64,000 nucleotides of DNA, taken from the NCBI GenBank assembly GCA_022559845.1, contig CM040123.1, forward strand, positions 314,569,933 through 314,633,932. The letters run 5' to 3'. Numbering within the stretch: the stretch's first letter is position 1; each line of letters begins with the position of its first letter. This stretch comes from Amorphophallus konjac. Taxonomy: Eukaryota > Streptophyta > Magnoliopsida > Alismatales > Araceae. Below the pieces are notes generated by a model that was not told the origin of the DNA, ran no database searches, and saw nothing but the letters and a program-made list of their open reading frames with translations. The translations under genes were made by a program, and so were the position numbers. Below, piece after piece: positions 42,861 to 51,919 of the stretch.

Positions 42861-44655
42861 ATGGTACGAAGGAGCTCGGGGAGGAGGTCCGCCGGGGAGA
42901 TGGCAAAGGCCATGGTAGCGGCAGGGGATGGCCCCTCTCGGGCCTCGCAGAACCCCCCCTCCAACGCTAGTGCCCCCGCCGACGGACCACCACCACCACC
43001 ACCCCTCCCTGCGGTGGTAGGGTTACCGCCCAACGGTGGTGCGGACGCTTTCCAAGCCCTCAACGCAAAACTGGATATCCTCGTGGAACTCATGAGGACC
43101 CAGGCGACCAGGGGTGGAAGGTCACGCCCCCCATCAGGGAGCCCTCCCCGCGAGGATGCGTCTCAACACACTGTCGGAGGCCGCTTCACTCTCCTCGGCC
43201 AGCAGATCATCCGTAATAGGATTGGAGGACCCTCGCAAGCTCTGCCTCCAGAGCAAGAGGATTCCTCCACACCGAGGTGGTGAAAAGCGGGAGCACGCCG
43301 TCGGAACCCAGAGACCGACGTCCCCGAGGAGCGCCAAGACGTTCCCCCCGGCCTCGCGACAAAACAACAGTCGGAGTTATCCCTCCGACTGTGAGAGTTC
43401 GAGAGATGCTTCGCAGAGAAAGAACGCGCCCTGCGTGCCCTGCAGAAGGCCTCTCCCGATGAGGACGAGGAGAAGTCCCCTTTCTCCTTGCATATCTTGA
43501 AGGCAGAGGTGTCTCCTAGAACATCCATCCCGACCTTCAAGCTCTACGACGGCCAGGGCGACCCGGCCGATCATTACGACAGCTTCGACGCTTTGATGAC
43601 CTTACATGGAGCGTCAGACACCATCAAGTGCCGAGCCTTCGCGACCACCCTGGTCCAGGGCGCCCAAGCATGGTTCCGGGCCCTCGCCCCCGGCTCCATC
43701 CGAGACTTCAAGCAATTGAGGCGAGTCTTCAAGGAGAGTTTCACCGGGAGTGCCCCCCCAAGGTCAGTAGCGGGGCTCCTTGCCCTCAAATAGGCACAAG
43801 GGGAAAGACTCCGGGCTTATATTCACCGATTTAAGTCGGAAGCCCTGAGAATCCCCCGCCTGGACGTGGCCTCAGCCATAACCGCGCTGACTGGGGGCAC
43901 CCGGGACGAGAATCTCCATCGTGAACTTGTCCTCCACCCTCCCTCGACCCTTGCCGAGCTAGTGACTCTGGCATTACGCCACACCGAATGCGAAGAGGTG
44001 CTCAGTGCTTGTCGAGACGTAACCGGCTCGGGTCAGGAAGGGGACAAGAAGCGGGCTTTCGAGCCAAGTTCAGGTTCGGGGAAAAGGTGGAACAGCGACA
44101 GGGAATGCAAGGAACCGTCACGAAGATACGAGCAGTACACCCCACTAGTTGCGCCGGTCTACGAAATCTACGAAGACATCAAAGACTAGGGCCTCCTCCG
44201 CCAACCCGAGCCAATGAGGTCGAAGAGCTGTAATCGTAACAAGCACTGCTTGTTCTATAGCGATCACGAGCACCACACCGGTGACTGCCACCAGCTCCAG
44301 GACGAGATTGAGCACCTCATCCGTCAGGGACATCTAGCTCGGTTCGTAGCCAAGCGTAAAGAAGACCGAGGCACCCCAGAGGAGATCGACAACGCCCCTC
44401 GAGGGGTCCACATCAACGTCATCTCCGGAGGGACGGCATCAGGAGGCGACAGCAGCCGAGCAAGGAAGCGTCATGCTGAGCGGGTGAGCCGAGCCGTAGA
44501 GCCTCCCAAGGCCCCGCCGAGTGAGCCCCATGTCATAGTCTTGTCCGACCGAGACCTGGAAGGGCTGAGCACCCCGCATGACGACGCCCTCGTGATTTCG
44601 GTTACAATAAACTATTGTAACGTAGATAGGATTCTAGTTGACAATGGGAGCACCC
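42861..44655 (+). pseudogene. B2 gag and truncated protease
   Basis: ATG 42861 (MVRRSSGRRSAGEMAKAM); Pro-rich N-terminal region to a frameshift near 43275. The Retrotrans_gag core resumes at about 43488 ('YDGQGDPADHYDSFDALM', 'QAWFRALAPGSIRDFKQL') with TAG at 43791 (Gln in B1) and TAG at 44187 (Ser in B1). The zinc motif 'CLFYSDHEHHTGDCHQLQ' is at about 44238-44300. Protease starts 'PHDDALVISVTI' and breaks off inside 'ILVDNGSTP' at the deletion junction near 44655. Gag and protease share one frame here. Confidence 0.8.
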
Positions 44656-45972
44656 CGTGCGGCCGAACGGTGCTTGCCCTTCTTCAAGCTGTTGAGGGGG
44701 CCCAAATTGGCATCTGCTATGTTCGCATGGGATGAGGAATGCCAGAGAGCATTCGCCGAGCTCAAGGAGTTCTTGGCCTCACCCCCGGTGCTCTCCAAGC
44801 CCGTTCCGGGTGAAGTCTTGCTGCTCTATCTCTCAGCAACACCATCTATTGTTAGCTCGGTCCTAGTCAGAAATGACTCGGGAGTCGAAAGGCCGGTCTA
44901 CTACACCAGCAAGGTGCTCAATGAGGCTGAAAGGAGGTACCCCGCAACTGAAAAACTCATGCTAGCGTTGATTACCTCCGCCAAGCGCCTCCGGCCCTAT
45001 TTCCAGGGTCACCCCATCACCGTGCTAACCGGCAAACCATTGAAGAAGATCCTGGCCCACCTCGAAGCCTCGGGACGACTAGTCAAGTGGGCCATCATAC
45101 TTGGGGCCTACGATATATCCTATCGGCTGCGCTCAGCTGTGAAAGGCCAAGCGCTCACCGACTTCATCGCCGAAAGCACCATCCTAACTGAAGAAAGGTC
45201 TCTGTCCGCACCCGGGCCAGCCTAGGAACTGTTCGTCGATGGATCCTCCAACTCGGTTGGTAGTGGTGCCGGAATCCTCCTGAAGTCCCCCGAAGGAGCA
45301 GAGCTACAATACGCCTTGAAGTTCAGCTTTCAGGCATCCAACAACGCTTCCAAGTACGAGGCCCTTATCTCGGGAGCGCGCATGGCCCGACGGTTAGGGG
45401 ATGAGCGAGTCAAAATCCATGCTGACTCCCAACTGGTCGCTAGCCAAGTCAACGGCGAGTACGAAGCTCGAGAGGCACCAATGATCAAATACCTCCAACT
45501 GGTCGGAGACCTGGCCCAACAGTTTGAGAGATTCGAGGTGGTCCGAATAGCTCGGGAGGAAAACTCCCGAGTGGATGCCCTCTCTTGGCTGGCCTCCTCT
45601 CCCGACCCCAAGGGTACCCGATCAGTCCTCCTTGAAGAGCTAGAGCGCCCGAGCATTGACTCGGAGCTCCTTACTGTTGACTCAGCCATTCCGAGTGACT
45701 GGCGCACCCCCTACCTATCGTGGCTCCGGGACTCTCAAGAGCCTTCCGACCCTCGAGAGGCCCGCAGATTGAAGTACCAAGCTCGGCGCTTCGTCATTCT
45801 GGACAACACTCTCTACCGGAGATCTTTCTCCGGTCCCCTCCTAAAGTGTCTTGGCCCCAACGAAGCCAACCGAGCTATCCAAGATATTCATGAAGGCATG
45901 TGCGGAGTGCATTCAGGAGGAAGGTCACTCACCCGGATCCTGCTACGACAGGGTTACTGGTGGCCCACTCTA
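44656..45972 (+). pseudogene. B2 RNase H and second RNase H
   Basis: Begins in mid-connection region ('RCLPFFKLLRGPKLASAMF'), so everything from protease to the end of RT is missing. The first RNase H ('RPVYYTSKVLNEAERRYP') runs to TAG 45223-45225, where B1 has Trp. The second, Tat-type RNase H follows (45226-45700; 'LFVDGSSNSVG', 'SKYEALISGARMA', 'HADSQLV', 'NSRVDALSWL'), with acidic residues kept. The integrase zinc region starts at about 45880 and meets TAG at 45973. Confidence 0.85.
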
Positions 45973-46934
45973 TAGCATGACTGCACGGCCTACGTGCAAC
46001 AGTGCAACCGATGCCAGCGATTCTACCACTTAGTCCATCAGCCGGCTATGGAGCTCATCACCCTGACCGAGCCTTACCCCTTCGCTCGGTAGGGGATCGA
46101 CATCCTTGGGCCGTTCCCTACGGCTCAGGCCCAGAAGAAGTTTATCATCGTTGTCATCGACTACTTTACCAAGTGGATCGAGGCCGAAGCCACGGTGAGG
46201 ATCACCGAGACAGTCGTCTGGAGTTTCATCTAGAAGTCGATCATTTGTCATTACGGCATTCCCCGTGTGATAGTGAGCGATAATGGTCGGCAATTCGACT
46301 CTCGTTATTTCGAGACAGATGTGCCGACCTAGGTATTCGCAACCACTTCACTTCGGTCACCCACCCTCAGGCCAACGTGCTAGTCGAGAATGCCAATAAG
46401 ACTATCTTAAAAGGCATAAAGACTAGACTCGACAAGGCCAAGGGCAGCTGGCTCGAGGAACTGCCCAGCGTACTCTGGTCCCACAGAACGACTCCCAGAA
46501 CGGCAACCGGTGAGAGTCCTTTCTAGTTGGTATATGGCACCGAGGCCGTCATTCAGTTGGAGATCGCCAATCCCTCCCTCCGAGTCATCTGCTTCTCGCC
46601 CGAGGTAAACGAGCAAAAATTACTCGAGAACCTCGACCTAGCGGATGAGCTCCGAGAGATTGTCGGCATCCGAGCAACGGAGTACCAGCGTCGCCTCACT
46701 CGATACTACAATGCCAAAGTCCGAGACAGGCACTTCCAACCGGAAGACTTCATCCTCAGGAAATCCGAAGCCTCTCGACCACTAGAGGCGGCGGGCAAGC
46801 TATCCCCTGACTGGGAAGTCCCCTACCGAGTGGTCGAGACGCTCGGGAAAGGAGCATACCGACTATCTACAATGGAAGGGGAACCCATCCCTCGGACATG
46901 GAATGCAGCCACATTACGCAAGTTCTACTTTTGA
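45973..46934 (+). pseudogene. B2 integrase
   Basis: 'VQQCNRCQRF' zinc part, core with 'GIDILGPF' (preceded by TAG where Trp is expected), 'VIVSDNGRQFDSRYF', then frameshifted around 46325-46500, and a C-terminal region open from 46527 ('YRVVETLGKGAYRLSTMEG', ending LRKFYF, TGA 46932-46934). At least three stops and one shift make it inactive. Confidence 0.85.
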
Positions 46935-47253
46935 AGTTCGTGCAAACAATCCGAGTGAAATAAAATTTTCTCCTTTTCATTCAAACGATTGTTGGTACAT
47001 CAGAAATGCAAAAGCCAATACATTACACAATAGAAAGCAAAAAACCTATCTGGCACTACTGCAAGAGGCCATTGCTCGGCTGACTCGGTTGATCTCCTTG
47101 CGTCCAGCCACTGACTCTACCTCGCGTAGAAACTGGCTCGGATAAAAGGTTGTTGATCCAGTTGGCTCGGGCGGCCAATGACAAAGGTGACAGAGGGACT
47201 GCGGAGGGGAAGGCTACCTTCCAAGTTGACAGAGGCTGGGGAAGAGGGAACGC

Positions 47254-47715
47254 CTATGAAGGCCTCCTCTCTTCCAACCTGCCAACTCTTTGGAACGTAC
47301 AGAGAGCAAGCACCCTCCGAAGAGTGAAAGAAAGGATGAGCAGAAGAGGGGAAAAGAGGCTGCCAGAAAGAAAAAGAAGTCCAGCATAGCTGGACGAGGA
47401 GGCAGGGGAAGGCCCGGAAAGGAGGGAGCTTAATTTGTCTCTCCCCCCATCCCTGAAGCGAGCAGAGAGGGACGGGCAGCGGAGATGCCAGATGCCCCCA
47501 TCCGTCTTCCATCTCGCCCCCCTCCGGGAAGCCTCGCCAGAACTGATAGAGGAAACTGTGCGATTTTTCTGTCGAAATCCTCTCCAGATCCGTGTGACGA
47601 CAATCGGACCTGCTTCAAACCCACGCGACGACCGTCGGACCTGCTCAAAACCCGAAGCGGCAAAAATCTGCCACCCTCCATCATCGGCAGCATCATCTTC
47701 CGAAGGATCCTCCAT
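47254..47715 (-). CDS. B2 antisense gene aORF2, intact, 153 codons
   Basis: Minus strand, antisense to gag-pol. ATG at 47715 (MEDPSEDDAADDGGWQIF), stop 47254-47256. The frame is also open upstream of this ATG to 47889, but the conserved TATA box (about 47813-47823) and the matching ATG in B1 favour this start. An acidic N-terminus, Arg/Ser-rich middle, a hydrophobic stretch of about 30 residues ('YAGLLFLSGSLFSPLLLIL') that could span a membrane, and a basic tail. No family recognised. It lies between integrase and aORF1. B1 has the same frame, same length, three stops. Coding status is inferred. Confidence 0.5.
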   Translation of the reverse strand: MEDPSEDDAADDGGWQIFAASGFEQVRRSSRGFEAGPIVVTRIWRGFRQKNRTVSSISSGEASRRGARWKTDGGIWHLRCPSLSARFRDGGRDKLSSLLSGPSPASSSSYAGLLFLSGSLFSPLLLILSFTLRRVLALCTFQRVGRLEERRPS

Positions 47716-47812
47716 GCTCCGAATGCGACGGCACAACGTAACGTGAAGAAGGGGCGAGGAAAGACTGCCAGGGAAAATCCTAAGCGATGGAGAGGAAGGG
47801 ACACCCTTCAGT

Positions 47813-47823
47813 CTTTTTATAGG
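47813..47823 (-). promoter_or_regulatory. TATA box upstream of B2 aORF2
   Basis: Minus strand CCTATAAAAAG, about 100 bp before the aORF2 ATG; also in B1. Confidence 0.6.
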
Positions 47824-48094
47824 CAAAGGGAGGCTACTCGCCTTAAACGACTCCCTCCTTGAAAACACGCCAAAGGAATTTCCCCCCATGAATGCTCACC
47901 TCAAACCTCTCATCTTCCGCCCCAGCGGGACACACGAAGCGGCCAGGCATTTAAAGCATGAGAATGCGGAAAGGCACCATGTCAGACGCTCACCCAACCA
48001 TCATGCGAGATCTGTGCAGAAAGTATCGGTCCTTTCCAACTACTGTAGATACGCTTATCAAATCACGACAAGGATAGCGTGAAGCAAGTAAGAT

Positions 48095-48105
48095 TTTATT
48101 TATTA
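48095..48105 (-). terminator. Poly(A) signal downstream of B2 aORF1
   Basis: Minus strand AATAAATAAA about 80 bp after the aORF1 end at 48184, as in B1. Confidence 0.6.
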
Positions 48106-48183
48106 CCTTACAAAAAGTGGAAGTCCTTTTTTGAAAAAAGAAAGAGACAAACAAAGGAGGCAAAACAGGATGATACATCAGGC

Positions 48184-49889
48184 CTAGGGCCCACTTTGGA
48201 GCTCGGATGTGTAAGGCGCAGGTTTTTTGCCCCCGGCGCCCTCGGTGACGGCCGGCCCTCGCACTGACCCCGCCTGCGCGGGAACTACCTCGGTCGCGAG
48301 CCCTCCCGACGCAGAGGAGCTGGAAGGCGACAGGTCCGAGTCATAGCGTTGGCCAGAGGGGAAGTCGATCCCAGAATCTTGTTCCCCGGTATAAGCTACT
48401 GCCCAGCGGTAACCCTGCTTAAACCCCTTGCGGATGCCTTGGTGAAGTGCTGACTCATAGTAAGGAAGGGCAGCTTCCTGTCGATCGGCCCCGTAGGCCT
48501 CTGAGCCCTTGTAACGCTCGATCGCCTCCGCCCCGGCCAGTCCCATCCTGTCGACAAGCTCGGCCTTCTCCCGCTCCGCCTCGGCCGCACGCTCCTCGGC
48601 CTCCACCGATCGTTTCTCTACCTCGGCCAACTTCCGTTTGGCCTCGGCTGCCCACTCCTCGGCCTTAACCGATCGCTACTCCGCCTCAGCTCGGTCGGCC
48701 TCGGCCTCCAAACGAAGGCACACCGCTGCCTCTGCTCGGTCCACCAACTCGGCGCGCTCGACCTCCCAACGGCCTTCCAGCTCGAGACGAAGAAGGCGCT
48801 CCTCTTCGAGGAGTTTACTTTTCCTCTCGAGCAATTCCCGGGCCATGGTTAGTTGCTCGGTCAACACCCCGACATCCAGCTGGCTTGACCGCGACAACTC
48901 CCTGATCGCGGAGAACTCCCGTCGGAGCCCCTCATGCGCCTCATTGAGTCGAGCTAGTTTCCTCTCGCACCCTCCGAGGGTCCAAGCGAGATTCGACCGC
49001 TCTGACTCCATCCGGGCGTAAGTCTCTGCCATTGTGGCCCCCATCTGGGCCATAAACAGGCCGCCCTCCATAATGATGTCGAGGACCCCGGGTGGAGAAT
49101 GACGCTTGTCTCCCCCTTTCATCCTCGCGGACACCTCACGGCAAAGCTTGTATAAATTGCTCTAGATGCCGAGCCTTTCCAGACCCACCGGCATGGGAAC
49201 ACTTTCCGCGCCTGCCGCCTCGCCGGAAGGCCCGGATCAAGCTGCGGGCTCAGTCGCCTCACACGCTATGGTCGGTTGGGGTTGCGACGCCCCCGCAGGC
49301 GAACCCCCGACCTCGATCGACGCTATGAGCCCGGTCGCTCCGTGCACCGCGGACGTTTGGGGCTACAACGCCTCTACTGGTGAACCCCCAACCTCAACCG
49401 TCTCGGCCCGCACATCGCCGCCCGAGACATAACCCACCTCGACCGGCGCCCCGGCCTCAGCCACGGTTGTTTCAACTTCGGCCCCCTCTGTTCCTGACAA
49501 GGGGAGAGCCGACCCATCACCGTCACCCCCCGGGGTGCCCCTGGCCTCCTCGGCCCCCTCTCGCTCGGTGGATAGGAGAGCTGGCTCGAGAGGGCCGGCC
49601 CTATCTTGCCCCAGAGAGGGGAGTGCCGCCGAGCTAGAATCGCCCTCGGTAGTGGGAAGGAGATCGGCCTTCCTGGCCCGTTTCCTGGCCTTTGCGGCCT
49701 CCCACAACCTCCCTTCCACGGGATCCTTGCGCTTTGCACCACGCGGCCGAGAAGTCCCCCCTGAGGCCACCCCCTTGCCCTTGTCCCGGGCTTGGGAGCG
49801 ACCCATAGGGGCGCCCGGCTCATCAGCCGTCGAGTCGTCGCCAACGTCAATGATCTCAGCGGCCTCCTCCAGAGGTTCCCGCCTGGTGT
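48184..49889 (-). pseudogene. B2 aORF1, exon 2: linker and coiled coil
   Basis: Minus strand. Starts after the 76-bp intron (ACACCAGGCGGG; 'REPLEEAAEIIDVGDDS'), acidic linker with a basic patch ('AKRKDPVEGRLWEAAKARKRARK'), TAG at about 49363 at the same codon as in B1, then a frameshifted stretch, a coiled-coil ORF (49134-48676) and the C-terminal ORF (48630-48184, 'LPYYESALHQGIRKGFKQGY', ending ELQSGP). The coiled coil shows AEAEKR/VEAEERA-type repeats. The frame is broken at least twice, so this copy is decayed, though the overall architecture is complete. Confidence 0.7.
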
Positions 49890-49965
49890 CTACAACCAAG
49901 AAGAAGACGTGATCAGGAAAAGGAAGATGACCCCCAACCCCGAAGAAAGGTCTAAGTGGTGGCAC
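49890..49965 (-). other. Predicted 76-bp intron of B2 aORF1
   Basis: Minus strand CAG|GTGCCACC...TTGGTTGTAG|ACACC, same sites and length as in B1. Splicing bypasses the TAG that otherwise ends exon 1. Confidence 0.7.
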
Positions 49966-50830
49966 CTGACGGTTTCAGCCGCGTAAGAAGGCACCGCTCG
50001 ATATTCTCCGGCGTCACCAGCTCCTCGGTAGACTGGCGATTTTTTAGCAAACGAGCAGCGTACTCCTCCACATGTGGGGGGAACTCCTCCTGCCAGGGAG
50101 GGATATTCGGGTGGAAATTGGGCATTACTTGGCACCTCCAAGTTTCCTCCACCGAATTAATCCTCGCCCAGAAAAATTGGGTCTTCCACCCTTTATGCGA
50201 AGAATCCTTCGCCGCCAGCGAGATACAGCTCCTATTCCTCCTCGCCTGGATGAAGTAAAAACCCTTCACCGCCAACGGGTGTGCCTTCAACTCGAAGAAA
50301 TAGTGGAAGAGGTCCAAGGAAGGAGGAACCCCACACTGACGATAGAGGATTCAGAAGGCGGAGAGGAGAAGGTACGAGTTAGCTACCAACTGGATGGGTG
50401 GTAACTAGAAAAGGTTGAGAAGCGTGAGGACGAAGGGCTCGAAGGGGAGGTGAAACTCGCTCTTCCAGGCCAGAAGAAAGATGCAGATGTGGCCCATGCG
50501 AGAATCCAGGCTCGTCTCATACGGGGCAGCATCAGCAAAGCCATACTTGTGAGGCAGGCGAAACTTATGCGCCAGCCTCTTCACCTCAGCTTCCCCCAAC
50601 TCACTGTAGTTTGGGAACGACGCTTTCGCCACCGGTTTGTTGCCCCATCCCTGGGCATCTGAGCGCTGGCCCGACATGGATTCCGAGGAAGAACTTGAAA
50701 AAGAGCTCCCTCGAGACCTCGAACATTCCGGGGGAGGAGGAAGCTGTCGGACCGCCTCTACAGTTATCTTCGCCAACTCTTCAAACGCCACCGCAAGTTT
50801 CTGCTCCTCCACTGTGTTCTCACGGCGCAT
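49966..50830 (-). pseudogene. B2 aORF1, exon 1 (Transposase_28-like)
   Basis: Minus strand, ATG at 50830, 865 bases as in B1. It carries the same Transposase_28-like region ('HICIFLLAWKSEFHLPF', 'MDLFHYFFELKAH', 'FWARINSVEETW'). A TAG at about 50405 replaces the Gln codon (CAG) in B1, again C-to-T type. Otherwise in frame to the splice site. The 5' end lies about 290 bp from the polypurine tract of the element, so transcription would run away from the 3' LTR, back towards integrase. Confidence 0.72.
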
Positions 50831-51120
50831 CAAAGAGCCCCAAGAGTAAAGAAGCGAAGGAAAGCCAAAACCCTAACAACGGAAAGAGTATGGGATGACA
50901 ACCAGCGCCCAACGCCTATAAACCCACGCGGGAGGTGGCGCGTCGTTCCGACCTCTGAGAAAAGGGGGCCCCTTCATTTCAAATCCGTCAGGATTGCAAT
51001 TATTACGGGCCCAGGTGACCACGACATGTGGCTTCATAACACCACCAGATTTCTACCCACCTAAGCCACGCTGGTCCAAAACCCCAAACGGCTACTCCTC
51101 CGAGCTTATTAAGGCTCAGG

Positions 51121-51137
51121 AGTAGGAGGGGGACAAG
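51121..51137 (+). other. B2 polypurine tract
   Basis: AGTAGGAGGGGGACAAG directly before the 3' LTR. Confidence 0.85.
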
Positions 51138-51914
51138 TGGAGAGGGGGATTTATGTAGCCCAATTAAGAGCAGCCGAACTAGGCCCCTCAGGGCCCAACA
51201 AGGCTCAGTTCAGCCAAGTGACAGCCCCCTGGTGCCCACTTAGGCGAGAAAGCCCAATAAAAGTTTCGCTCGAGGATACTACCTTCCTAGGCGGCCTCTA
51301 GGCTCGGAAGGCCCGAGCGTCGGTCAGGTCACAGGAAAGGTCCGTGCCCGAGCCATCTCTCCGCCCAGGGGAAGAAGGTGCATGTCATCCAATCCGACCC
51401 ATCTTCGTCCGAGCTAAGCCTACCGCCCGGATAAGGCTGGCCTCTCTGAGCTCGGAACGGCCGACGATTGCTTATCCATGTAGCCGTTAAGAGTCCTCTG
51501 TGGGCAGGAATTCATAAAGGTGAGGGACTCCAGCTATCCAAGGTGATAACGCTCCCACGATAAGGCGATAAAAGCCCACGTCAAGGACGTAACCTCCAGC
51601 TGAAACCCCTCGGCTTACAGGACCCCAGAAGGCGGCGCACTATTTAACCCCGGGATACCCTCCGGCGAAAGGTAAGGGCAATCACACGCTCACAACTCCT
51701 GAGCAGGAACCACTTCACCCTTTTGGTGGAGAGGGATCTCGCGCAGAATCTGCTTCCTCCCTATATTGTTCCCACCATAGCTTTACTGACTTAAGCATCG
51801 GAGGGTTTCCCCCAGGGACTCATCCCTGGGCCCCCTGATCCGTTTCCCTTTCTTGCAGTCACTTTCCGGTGATCCACAGCCCGCTCAGGACCAGCGCGAG
51901 ACCACACCTCTTTA
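51138..51914 (+). repeat. B2 3' LTR
   Basis: 777 bp; right end CTCTTTA in place of CTCTTCA. Confidence 0.93.
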
Positions 51915-51919
51915 GGACA
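51915..51919. repeat. Right TSD of B2 (GGACA)
   Basis: Identical to 42042-42046. Confidence 0.92.

Larger units (their letters stand above)
42047..51914 (+). mobile_element. Element B2: Tat-like Gypsy element lacking RT, with two antisense genes
   Basis: 9868 bp, plus strand, LTRs 42047-42823 and 51138-51914 (777 bp each), TSD GGACA (42042-42046, 51915-51919). Same family and order as B1. It is about 1.4 kb shorter than B1 without inserts because protease C-terminus, RT and the connection region are deleted at about 44655. The right terminus is ...CTCTTTA, so the terminal CA is TA. It lies in G's LTR3, 456 bp from B1 and in opposite orientation. Confidence 0.93.
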
